From Spirochaetales bacterium (lineage in GTDB: Bacteria; Spirochaetota; Spirochaetia; Sphaerochaetales; Sphaerochaetaceae), in assembly GCA_012728215.1 (NCBI GenBank), contig JAAYFO010000068.1:1-38668 (forward strand): a DNA stretch of 38,668 nt, written 5' to 3'. The notes beneath the pieces were generated by a model, which saw only the letters and a list, made by a program, of their open reading frames with translations, was not told the origin of the DNA and did no database searches. Positions 23,205-30,822 of this stretch are shown in pieces (positions within the stretch are counted from its first letter, which is position 1; every line of letters begins with the position of its first letter). A program made the position numbers and the translations under genes.

Positions 23205-24686
23205 TTGAATCTTGCAGGAAAAAAATGCTTCTTGATTGGTATCAAGGGGACGGGCATGTCTTCTTTGGCTGTGATATTGAAAAAAGCCGGAGCCTTCGTC
23301 ACAGGCTGTGATTCAAATGAAGTCTTTCCAACAGATCAGTTGCTTGAGGATGCTGAAATCTGCTTTGCATCAGGTTTTGGTGCTGATCTTCTGATGGAAG
23401 ATGCTGATTTTCTCATCTACAGTGATGCCTACAGAAGAGAGAACTGTCCAGTTCTGGCGGTGGCTCTGTCTCGGTTTTTCGACAGATGTCATTCATATCC
23501 ACAGTTTCTGGCTTTGCTGTCGTCGATGTGCCGAACCTACGGGGTGGCTGGGACTCATGGCAAGACCACTACGACTGCAGCTGCCGGATGGTTGCTGTCT
23601 CAGGGAAAGCGGAAGCAGTTTCCTCTGTTTGCAGTGATGGGGTCTGCCGTTGCCGGCGAGGGTGCGATTTGCAATGGAACTGACGAAATGCTGATCGAGG
23701 CTTGTGAGTACAGAGACCATTTTCTATCATATGATCTTCGTGGGGTGCTTATAACGTCGATTGAGATGGATCATCCAGATTGGTTTGCCGATGAAAATGC
23801 GGTTTGCCGCAGCTTCGAGAAGCTTGTCAAGGGATTGTCCAAGGGGGGAGTCGTCATCCTATGTGTCGATGATCCCAACGTCAGGAAGCTTTCCAAATGG
23901 GTGGAATGCAACCGAAAGGACCTTATTTGCGTTGAATACGGGTTTTCGTCTCAATCAGCGTTTCGAATCAGAAGAAGCGGGAAGGCATACTCCATAGATC
24001 TGGTTCCGTATGTCACATTTGCTCTCAATGCGATGAGTGATCCGATAATCTGTGATTACTTCGGCGCCGCGATTCTTGCCTCATCCATTCTGCTTGATCG
24101 AAGCAATCCACGGCTGTTTCTTGATGACTCAGCGCTTGTCTGCGATGAGATACTTGGTACGTTGGTCGGATCGATGATGAAGGAGATGGAATTGTTTCCC
24201 GGTGTCAGGAGCAGAAACGAAGTTGTTGCACAAGAGAATGGAATAGTCTACATCGATGACTATGCCCATCATCCGACGGAAATACGTGTGTGTCTGGATA
24301 ATCTAAGGCGTTCGTACCCAGGACGGAGACTTTGTGTGGCATTTAGCCCGCATACATACTCAAGGACTTCAGCATTGATGGAAGAGTTCGTCGCAGCTCT
24401 GGCAATGGCCAATGTGGTGGTTGTTCAGAAGACCTATGCAAGTGCAAGGGGTGAGACTGCAGATTCAGATAATGCCAGGGAGCTTGCAGAAAAGCTTTCT
24501 TCACGGATTTCAAGGTCATTGTACGGATGTCTTGAGTCTGCAGTGTATATTGAATATGATGAGGACGCAGCTGCATTCCTAGCTGATGCACTTGGCCAGA
24601 ATGGCGTATGCATCAGTCTTGGCGCTGGAAACAACAGACCGCTGCTGGGAAGAATAATCGAGCTGAGAAGAGGTGATGGCAGATGA
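23205..24686 (+). CDS. murC: UDP-N-acetylmuramate--L-alanine ligase (MurC family)
   Basis: MurC starts the peptide stem by adding L-Ala to UDP-MurNAc. The 493-residue product has the N-terminal G-I-K-G-T-G-M-S-S-L-A nucleotide-binding turn, the P-loop G-T-H-G-K-T-T-T, E-A-C-E-Y-R-D-H-F-L (a variant found in a subset of MurC), E-M-D-H-P-D-W-F near residue 190, V-R-S-R-N-E, D-D-Y-A-H-H-P-T-E-I and the F-S-P-H-T-Y-S-R-T C-terminal domain. The frame runs upstream to ATG 23190 and TTG 23178, but only TTG 23205 has a good site (GGAGG five bases upstream), giving M-N-L-A-G-K-K. It is the first gene of the five-gene block to miaA. Confidence 0.9.
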   Translation: MNLAGKKCFLIGIKGTGMSSLAVILKKAGAFVTGCDSNEVFPTDQLLEDAEICFASGFGADLLMEDADFLIYSDAYRRENCPVLAVALSRFFDRCHSYPQFLALLSSMCRTYGVAGTHGKTTTTAAAGWLLSQGKRKQFPLFAVMGSAVAGEGAICNGTDEMLIEACEYRDHFLSYDLRGVLITSIEMDHPDWFADENAVCRSFEKLVKGLSKGGVVILCVDDPNVRKLSKWVECNRKDLICVEYGFSSQSAFRIRRSGKAYSIDLVPYVTFALNAMSDPIICDYFGAAILASSILLDRSNPRLFLDDSALVCDEILGTLVGSMMKEMELFPGVRSRNEVVAQENGIVYIDDYAHHPTEIRVCLDNLRRSYPGRRLCVAFSPHTYSRTSALMEEFVAALAMANVVVVQKTYASARGETADSDNARELAEKLSSRISRSLYGCLESAVYIEYDEDAAAFLADALGQNGVCISLGAGNNRPLLGRIIELRRGDGR

Positions 24687-25552
24687 CTAGCATGACAGGA
24701 TATGGATTTGGAGAAGTCCAGACTTTGGACTTTGTTCTTAGCGTTGAGGTGAAATCCTACAATAACAGGTTTCTTGAGATTGCACATGTGATGCCACCTT
24801 CATTTTCTCTATTTGAGGCTGAGATTGATTCCTCGGTCAAGGCTGTCGCAAGCCGTGGCAGGGTAGAGGTCAACGTCAAGTTCAAGTCTCTCAGGTCTCA
24901 GGTTCAGGTCACCGTGGATGAAGGTATGCTGGCACAATATGCCGAAGCAGTCAGTAAGATCGAGAAGATCACAGGAAAGCAGGTTGTCTTCTCGTTTGCC
25001 GACCTTTGCGCTGTTCAGAATCTGATATCCGAGACAAACGATCTAGAGGCGGATGCATACCGTCCTGCCTTGAAGGAAGCACTGGATATAGCTATGAAGC
25101 AGTTCGCCAAATCCCGCAAGGTTGAAGGCGAGGCCACTTATAACGATCTGGTCAGATTGCTTGATGGGCTTTCTCAGAGCTTTGATGTTGTAAAGACTGA
25201 TGCTGGAAAGATAGAGGATTCGCTTCGCGAAAGTCTTCTTGCAAAATTCGCCGAACTTCTGAAGGACAGGGGCTATGATGAAGGTCGTTTTCTACAGGAA
25301 GTTGCGATACTTCTTGTCAAGTATTCGATCAATGAGGAGATCTGCCGTCTGACATCACACATAACAGAGGCTTACAGACTCATTAATGGTGATGAACCAT
25401 GCGGAAAGAAGATGGATTTTCTATGTCAGGAGATGAACCGGGAAATCAACACAATAGGAAGCAAGAACATTCTGGTGGAGATAAGCCAGAAGGTAGTGAC
25501 GATGAAGGACTGCCTGGAGAATATCCGAGAGCAGATAAGGAACATAGAGTGA
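24683..25552 (+). CDS. yicC: YicC/YloC family endoribonuclease
   Basis: The 289-residue product has the N-terminal M-T-S-M-T-G-Y-G and V-E-V-K-S-Y-N-N-R-F-L-E motifs and the C-terminal domain ending in K-M-D-F-L-C-Q-E-M-N-R-E-I-N-T-I-G-S-K. Family members are metal-dependent endoribonucleases involved in small-RNA or mRNA decay. The gene overlaps the murC stop by four bases (ATGA) and the next gene by one, so coupling is likely. Its presence next to rpoZ and cmk is a common bacterial layout (yicC-gmk-rpoZ), but here a cytidylate kinase replaces guanylate kinase. Confidence 0.93.
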   Translation: MTSMTGYGFGEVQTLDFVLSVEVKSYNNRFLEIAHVMPPSFSLFEAEIDSSVKAVASRGRVEVNVKFKSLRSQVQVTVDEGMLAQYAEAVSKIEKITGKQVVFSFADLCAVQNLISETNDLEADAYRPALKEALDIAMKQFAKSRKVEGEATYNDLVRLLDGLSQSFDVVKTDAGKIEDSLRESLLAKFAELLKDRGYDEGRFLQEVAILLVKYSINEEICRLTSHITEAYRLINGDEPCGKKMDFLCQEMNREINTIGSKNILVEISQKVVTMKDCLENIREQIRNIE

Positions 25553-26079
25553 TGAGAATTGCAATATCTGGAAAAAGCGGCTGTGGAAATACTACTGTTT
25601 CAACCTTGGTGGCCAAGAGGCTTGGCTTTACAATGATTAACTTCACCTTTCGGAATCTGTCTGCAGAAAAGGGGATTGATTTCTGGACTTTCTGTTCGAT
25701 GGCACAGAAGGATGACAACATAGACAAGGAACTCGACAGGCGTCAGGTCCAGATGGCGATGGAACAGGAGAACTGCGTTCTTGGTTCCAGACTTGCTGTA
25801 TGGATGCTCAAGGATGCAGATCTGAAGGTATATCTCGATGCCGATGAGGATACCCGGGCAAGGCGTGTCTTCAAAAGAGAAGGTGGTGATTTTGAGACTG
25901 TGCTCCAGCAGACAAGGCGAAGAGACGCTTCCGATACCGCCAGATACAAGCGAATCTATGGAATTGACAACAATGATTCCGCCATTGCCGACCTGGTAAT
26001 AGATGTGAATGGCAAGACTCCGGATGAGATAGCCGACCTGATTGTGGCAAGGGCCTCGGGACTGTACAAAAAAGGCTGA
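25552..26079 (+). CDS. cmk: cytidylate kinase-like protein (archaeal-type, short)
   Basis: Cytidylate kinases phosphorylate CMP and dCMP. The 175-residue product starts M-R-I-A-I-S-G-K-S-G-C-G-N-T-T-V-S; this is the P-loop of the short archaeal-type enzymes, with the loop Lys replaced by Asn. It also has the N-F-T-F-R-N-L-S-A-E-K-G-I-D-F-W-T-F region, a D-R-R-Q segment, a G-S-R-L-A-V-W CMP-contact motif, A-D-E-D-T-R-A-R-R-V lid and R-R-D-A-S-D-T-A-R-Y. This fits a cytidylate-kinase-like protein. The Asn-for-Lys change might lower or alter activity. ATG 25552 overlaps the yicC stop (TGATG). Confidence 0.8.
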   Translation: MRIAISGKSGCGNTTVSTLVAKRLGFTMINFTFRNLSAEKGIDFWTFCSMAQKDDNIDKELDRRQVQMAMEQENCVLGSRLAVWMLKDADLKVYLDADEDTRARRVFKREGGDFETVLQQTRRRDASDTARYKRIYGIDNNDSAIADLVIDVNGKTPDEIADLIVARASGLYKKG

Positions 26080-26121
26080 ATGTTGTAACATCATACCCTG
26101 CGATTGAATAAGGAGAAGATT

Positions 26122-26322
26122 TTGAGCATCCCACTTGATAAATTGATTGATAAGGACTGCAATGTCTATGAAATGACCTGTGTGGCCATAAAGGAAGCCA
26201 CTCTTCTTTCGAATAAGCTGAGTGAAGAAGAGCAGAAGAGCGGCATTAAAATCGTTTCCGAGGCTTTGGAAAAGGTTTTGAATGACGAAGTGGAGTATTC
26301 CATCAACGATGAGGAAAAATGA
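26122..26322 (+). CDS. rpoZ: RNA polymerase omega subunit
   Basis: The omega subunit helps beta-prime fold into the RNA polymerase. The 66-residue product begins S-I-P-L-D-K-L-I-D and has the N-V-Y-E-M-T-C-V-A-I-K-E-A core helix typical of omega; a Lys-rich region then an acidic end follow. The frame can start at TTG 26104, but AAGGAG at 26110-26115 is six bases from TTG 26122, which is chosen. It overlaps the miaA start by four bases (ATGA). The homologue assignment is by length, motif and neighbourhood. Confidence 0.85.
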   Translation: MSIPLDKLIDKDCNVYEMTCVAIKEATLLSNKLSEEEQKSGIKIVSEALEKVLNDEVEYSINDEEK

Positions 26323-27233
26323 CCGATAAGGTTGTTTTCCTCTTTGGTCCAACGGCGGTCGGAAAGACCGCCTTGCTTTTTAATGTGTTCTCTTCAGGCT
26401 TTGAGGTCATAAACTGTGATTCCGTTCAGGTGTATCGTCATCTGGATATCGGGTCAGCCAAGGCTACTGCCGAGGAGATGCGACGGGTTCCTCATCACTT
26501 GATTGATATCCGTGATCCTTGGGAGGATTTCTCAGTCGGTGATTTTCTTCAGCTTGCTGATGAAAAGGTCAAAGAGATCGAGTCGCGAGGCAATGTTCCC
26601 GTCCTCTGCGGTGGAACCGCATATTATTTCAAGCATTTTCTCTATGGGCTGAGCAAAAGCCCAAAATCCGACCCTGTGATCAGAGACAGAGTCCGTGAAC
26701 TGCTTGCTTCCAATGGTCCGCAATGGTGCCATGACGAACTGATGAAGATGGATCCTATAAGTGGAGTCAGAATTCATCCCAACGACACCTACCGCACGAC
26801 CCGTGCTCTTGAAGTATGCTTGAGTGGGCAGGGCAGGCTCTCTGACTTTGCAGTCCCTTCAACGGTTAGAAATGGCATGAAGGTTCTCTGCCTTGGGTTG
26901 AAGAGACCAAAGGAAGAGATCGACAGACGGATAAGAATGAGAGTCGATCAGATGTTTGACCAGGGGCTTGTCGATGAGATAAGAGGTCTGGTGTCCATGG
27001 GAGCTGACGATCAATGGCCAGGAATGAAGGCCATAGGCTATCAGGAATTTATTGAGGGCATGAGTACCGGTGAACTGGACATGCGTGCCATCAAGGAAAA
27101 GATAGTGATCAACTCGATTCATTATGCCAAGCGTCAGAAGGTTTTCTTTCAGAGCTTCTCTGCTGTGGACTGGGTCAACCCGGCGGAAGAGGACCTGATA
27201 AGACAGAAAGTCAGTGCTTTTCTCAACGAATAG
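26319..27233 (+). CDS. miaA: tRNA dimethylallyltransferase
   Basis: MiaA attaches a dimethylallyl group to A37 of tRNAs reading U-starting codons. The 304-residue product shows the P-loop G-P-T-A-V-G-K-T-A near residue 10-18, I-N-C-D-S-V-Q-V-Y-R, P-H-H-L-I-D-I, G-G-T-A-Y-Y-F-K-H (with the substrate-binding Thr), N-D-T-Y-R-T-T-R-A-L-E-V and G-M-K-A-I-G-Y-Q-E-F. ATG 26319 overlaps rpoZ, so translation is coupled. It closes the five-gene run and its stop is nine bases from the convergent membrane-protein gene. Confidence 0.96.
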   Translation: MTDKVVFLFGPTAVGKTALLFNVFSSGFEVINCDSVQVYRHLDIGSAKATAEEMRRVPHHLIDIRDPWEDFSVGDFLQLADEKVKEIESRGNVPVLCGGTAYYFKHFLYGLSKSPKSDPVIRDRVRELLASNGPQWCHDELMKMDPISGVRIHPNDTYRTTRALEVCLSGQGRLSDFAVPSTVRNGMKVLCLGLKRPKEEIDRRIRMRVDQMFDQGLVDEIRGLVSMGADDQWPGMKAIGYQEFIEGMSTGELDMRAIKEKIVINSIHYAKRQKVFFQSFSAVDWVNPAEEDLIRQKVSAFLNE

Positions 27234-27242
27234 CCGATTTGC

Positions 27243-28652
27243 CTACTGTGGTGAAGCCTTTCTGGTCTGATAAGGCACTTGGAAGTGATCTTTTTGAACC
27301 AGACTCACTTCGTTGATTGCAGATATTTCCTTCCATTCATGTTTATCAATAAAGTCGAACTGCTGAACCTGTTCGTACACATACACTTCGGTGAATGTTG
27401 GAACTGAATCACTCAGGTCTGTCTCATAATCAGGATTGACATAGTCTGAGTTGCTGTAAAGAGTGACGGTTGCTTCGATGGTGTCATCATCGACCCACCT
27501 GGTTTTCAGATCGGTTGTGCCATAGATCATTGCACCTTCCACGATAGGCTGTCTTCCTTCTGCTATCCATGATTCGGGTGTGATGACGCAGTCAATGTGC
27601 TCATATCCAAGTCTAGTCGCTCTGGTGACGAACAGGGAGATGACTTCATTCTCAACAGGGCTTTTGACTCCATGTACAAGAGTGTCTCTGAGATGCTCGG
27701 TGTTCAGTTCATTCTGTGCCTGATAGTAGTAAGACACAATTTCTTCCTCGTTAAGGCCGGCACTTGCTGGCGGTCCGTATTCCTTGACTATGTAGTTTCC
27801 AAGGAAATAGCCGGTTGTGATGACGATTGCCACAATCAATGCAACCAGCCAGCCCTTCTTTTTCCAGAAAAGGCATATGCGGGACTGACGCTCGAGTCGA
27901 TCAAGGGCCGAAGCGGCCTGCGGAGTGTCAATAAGGTCTTCGACGGTTGACCATTCAATGCTAAGTAGGACAGAAGAAAGGTCGATGGAGGCCTTGTCAC
28001 CTTTTTTTAGAAGACACTGATCGATGATCTGTGCAAGCTTTGGTTCGGCTGCTGTGTAAGAAAGCCTTACATACCACTTTGCACCGGTGTTTCTGATTCT
28101 GTCATCAGCAAATGGAAACATGCCGGTCTGGGCAAAGTACAAAAGCTGTATCATTTCGTTCTTCAGCTTGATTGCGCTGTTGTAGCGGACCCAGCTCAAG
28201 GCGAAAGTCTGTGCGAAGCTGTCCGGTTCTTCAAGGCAGAAATGGATGATGTCGCCAAGCTGCTTGGAAAGAATTATGACATTGCCATCTTCGGTGAAGA
28301 AAATGCAATACAAAGGAATGATTCCATCCAGAAGGGGAAGAAGCTTGGGGTCTGTGGCCTCGATGGCCTTCCAGAGTTCCTGCACTCTGGACAATGCTTC
28401 ATTGTGCAGGCTGAAAGCCAGTTCGCTGACTGGAATGGGGCAGATGTCATTGAAGAGAATCACTATCTCACGGCTGGATGTGGCTTTTGCTTCAAGAATG
28501 ATCTCCTTGGCTTCTCCGTCTTGGAAAATCATGCTTGGCAATGTCTTTCCTCCGAATTTTGCCAGAGGATTGGCATGAGCACTTCCAATGAAGCTCCCTA
28601 CTGTCAGATAATTTCCATCCGGTCCACTCTTTATATCGCTTTTTCTGAACAT
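27243..28652 (-). CDS. single-span membrane protein, possible degenerate kinase domain
   Basis: The 469-residue product is not recognised. Residues 1-265 would be cytoplasmic, followed by a Lys-rich edge (W-K-K-K-G), one hydrophobic helix (about residues 268-290) and an extracytoplasmic part of about 175 residues ending in R-K-A-S-P-Q. The cytoplasmic part has features that recall the C-lobe of a Ser/Thr kinase (P-F-A-D-D-R-I-R-N, then L-A-Q-I-I-D-Q-C-L-L-K-K-G-D-K-A), but no glycine loop, HRD or DFG. The extracytoplasmic part is Asp-, Glu- and Tyr-rich. A pseudokinase-type sensor is an inference only. ATG 28652 lacks a well-placed Shine-Dalgarno and follows a leaderless-type promoter. Nothing around suggests a partner. 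Confidence 0.65.
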   Translation of the reverse strand: MFRKSDIKSGPDGNYLTVGSFIGSAHANPLAKFGGKTLPSMIFQDGEAKEIILEAKATSSREIVILFNDICPIPVSELAFSLHNEALSRVQELWKAIEATDPKLLPLLDGIIPLYCIFFTEDGNVIILSKQLGDIIHFCLEEPDSFAQTFALSWVRYNSAIKLKNEMIQLLYFAQTGMFPFADDRIRNTGAKWYVRLSYTAAEPKLAQIIDQCLLKKGDKASIDLSSVLLSIEWSTVEDLIDTPQAASALDRLERQSRICLFWKKKGWLVALIVAIVITTGYFLGNYIVKEYGPPASAGLNEEEIVSYYYQAQNELNTEHLRDTLVHGVKSPVENEVISLFVTRATRLGYEHIDCVITPESWIAEGRQPIVEGAMIYGTTDLKTRWVDDDTIEATVTLYSNSDYVNPDYETDLSDSVPTFTEVYVYEQVQQFDFIDKHEWKEISAINEVSLVQKDHFQVPYQTRKASPQ

Positions 28653-28658
28653 GTCTGT

Positions 28659-28687
28659 AATATCCTCGTCATTTTATTTTCATGCAA
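28659..28687 (-). promoter_or_regulatory. candidate leaderless promoter of the membrane protein
   Basis: On the minus strand TTGCAT (28687-28682), a 17-base spacer and GATATT (28664-28659) are followed by six bases and ATG 28652. The -35 is the same hexamer as in front of dinB. GAGGA overlaps the -10 and lies about ten bases from the start, so a weak Shine-Dalgarno remains possible. Confidence 0.4.
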
Positions 28688-28712
28688 TGAGTTGCCTCAA
28701 AACAACATCATT

Positions 28713-29402
28713 CTACACATTGGCAGCACAGAAGTGAACCACTGAATTTTTTGTTGCCGAGCTTCCGACCTTCCATCTTCCGCCAAAAGCCTGAAGCCAG
28801 AGTCTTCCGCATGGTCCTGCCGGTATTTCTGTTCCCTTCTTCATGGCCTCGAATATAACAGATGGATCCTGTTTCTTGGCGCTTTGCAGTGAGATGTTGG
28901 TGCTTAGTATGAAGAGAGGGCATTTGAACGAAGCCCTGATTTCATCAATGAGTCTTCTGAGCCTGGTCACATGACCAGTTGAAAGAAGAGGCATTACCTC
29001 TGTTTCTGGAAACGCCTTGCTTATCAATGGATATAGTTCTTCGCATGCAGGCTCTTCTTCGAAGTATGATATCTTCTGTACAATGTCAGTGAAGAGAGGG
29101 TGGGCTATGCTTATCTTGAAGGTTCTGCCCTGGACTGACTTCTGAGGGGTGGTTATTGCACAATATTCAAGGTCTTCATCCAGAACTGGGCTGTGAAGCG
29201 GGGCAAGTATGACAATCAAGTCAGGATTGATATGCGAGGCGTATCCAAATGCCTCTTCCATCAATGGAAGAATTTCACATAGTCTTGCATGTGGAACGAT
29301 TATGGCATTGTTCTCTGTCTGAATGGCAGATGGTTTGATTGCAAAATCGGCCATGTCCTTTTCTTCGTTGTAGAATACGTCATGATGGAATGTATCAGTC
29401 AA
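28713..29402 (-). CDS. MEMO1-like (AmmeMemoRadiSam B-type) protein, degenerate
   Basis: The 229-residue product resembles MEMO1-family proteins: near the start an F-Y segment in the place of the family's A-G-x-F-Y-P, then I-I-V-P-H-A-R-L (usually P-H-A-G-Y), I-L-A-P-L-H-S (usually G-P-N-H-H) and a late L-F-I-L-S-T-N-I-S region (usually S-S-D-L-S-H-Y). Several of the residues that bind metal in extradiol-dioxygenase-related members are changed, so activity may be lost. The family is often next to a radical-SAM and an AMMECR1 protein; none is seen here. Start: TTG 29402, seven bases after AAGGAG and overlapping the end of the NFACT gene. An ATG at 29354 would cut off the F-Y segment. Confidence 0.65.
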   Translation of the reverse strand: MTDTFHHDVFYNEEKDMADFAIKPSAIQTENNAIIVPHARLCEILPLMEEAFGYASHINPDLIVILAPLHSPVLDEDLEYCAITTPQKSVQGRTFKISIAHPLFTDIVQKISYFEEEPACEELYPLISKAFPETEVMPLLSTGHVTRLRRLIDEIRASFKCPLFILSTNISLQSAKKQDPSVIFEAMKKGTEIPAGPCGRLWLQAFGGRWKVGSSATKNSVVHFCAANV

Positions 29403-30822
29403 TGTCCTTCTCCTTGCCTTCAAGAATGGCTTGTGCTCTTTTTCTGTCGACAGTGATTGTCAGATTCTTTTCCTGGGAAGGAATGACAAGCCCGAGCGGT
29501 CCGTTCTTTACTCTTCTCAGATATTTAACCTGAGTATAGTACAGGTTGACCTTAGAGTTGTTCTTTCCTTCTGAGTACAATGCAGCCAGATTTGCGGCGT
29601 CAAGCATTGTTTCCAGTGGGACTGTCTTGTTTCTTGGACATCTGACAAACACATAAGCTCCAGGGAAGTCTCTGGTGTGGAACCAGTAGTCATTGCCTTT
29701 GAACCCGTGCCGAAGCAGCTTGTCGTTTTCCTTTGCAGTCCTGCCGATCACTATCTCGAATGAATTGCTCCGGCAGATTATTCCCACCTGATTCTGAGGC
29801 TTGGATTGAATGGGTATGCAATTCTTCAATGCCCCCTTCATCCTTCTCAGGTCGGCCTTGTCGTCTCCTGTCGGTTTCAGAAGCTCTGAATACTCAGCCT
29901 GGATGCCGGCAAGCCTTGCCTCAGCCTGCTTCAGCTCGGTCTGAGCATTTTCGAGGGTGCCCCTGGCTTTCTTGGATTTCTCATAATAGCTTTCTATGTG
30001 CTGTGATCCTTTGTGCGAAGGATCCAGAACTACCAGACGCTTGCTCCCATTGTCGTAATCGTCAATTTCGATGGAAGTCTGCCGTGGCTGTATTCGATGA
30101 AGGTTCGCTGCAAGAAGGTCTCCGATGTGCCTGAGCTCCTCCCATCCGCTGTTCTCGTCGATGGATTTGCGAAGAGAGGATATTGTTCCAAGTTCATGTG
30201 ATGTCAGGCGGTCGAGCTGAAGCTGAAGCTTGGCCTTTATATCGGACAACTGATCTTCCTGTGACTCATTAGAGAACTGAGTGTTGATCTGCTCGTTGAA
30301 TGTCATCCCTTCGATTCGATCCCTTATGGCGAATTCCCTGGGGTTTGCAGATTGGGGCGATTCCTGAAGGATTGCACCGGAAATCTCATTGCGTTTTGGA
30401 CGCCGATAGAGAAGATCCATTATTCTGTGTTCGGAGTCGGTTACGATGATATTGGCACCGGGACCGCTGAAAAGCCTGATGCATATGAACATCGGCTGTT
30501 GCCTTATCAGCTCGATGGTGACTTCCCTGTCTCCGGGTTTCTGCATCAGTTTTACTACTCTGGCTCCTTCGATGTTTGCTCTGGCGAATTGGACAAACCG
30601 CTGGAGCTTCTCTGTCTTGGTCTTTGCAATTTCATTTTCTGCAAGACATATCCGGCTCTGAGGAGTCCCGACTTCGGTGTAGAGGGCAAAGCTTCCACGA
30701 GATTTGTCATATAGCATCCATGTGATGGAGTGAAAGGAATTCTGAATGACTTTCTGAACAAGGCAGCCTTCCAGACTGAGTTCTGATAGAATCAGTTCGA
30801 TTTCTCTCCAGTTAAGCGACAT
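29395..30822 (-). CDS. rqcH: NFACT-family protein, RqcH-like
   Basis: RqcH recognises 50S subunits blocked by peptidyl-tRNA and adds C-terminal alanine tails that mark the peptide for degradation. The 475-residue product has the NFACT-N domain with G-D-R-E at residues 97-100 (Asp98 and Arg99, matching the conserved D-R pair needed for Ala-tRNA recruitment), an extended coiled coil (residues 195-345) and the C-terminal NFACT-R domain with G-N-D-Y-W-F-H-T-R-D, P-G-A-Y-V, L-D-A-A-N-L-A-A-L-Y-S and Y-T-Q-V-K-Y. It is shorter than the usual 560-570 residues. Start ATG 30822 sits behind AAGGAGG, 31 bases inside the end of folC. Confidence 0.85.
   Translation of the reverse strand: MSLNWREIELILSELSLEGCLVQKVIQNSFHSITWMLYDKSRGSFALYTEVGTPQSRICLAENEIAKTKTEKLQRFVQFARANIEGARVVKLMQKPGDREVTIELIRQQPMFICIRLFSGPGANIIVTDSEHRIMDLLYRRPKRNEISGAILQESPQSANPREFAIRDRIEGMTFNEQINTQFSNESQEDQLSDIKAKLQLQLDRLTSHELGTISSLRKSIDENSGWEELRHIGDLLAANLHRIQPRQTSIEIDDYDNGSKRLVVLDPSHKGSQHIESYYEKSKKARGTLENAQTELKQAEARLAGIQAEYSELLKPTGDDKADLRRMKGALKNCIPIQSKPQNQVGIICRSNSFEIVIGRTAKENDKLLRHGFKGNDYWFHTRDFPGAYVFVRCPRNKTVPLETMLDAANLAALYSEGKNNSKVNLYYTQVKYLRRVKNGPLGLVIPSQEKNLTITVDRKRAQAILEGKEKDID

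Noticed and set aside
25600-26352. 250-codon minus-strand frame across cmk and rpoZ
   Set aside because: It runs antisense through two supported genes, has no ribosome site and no domain features.
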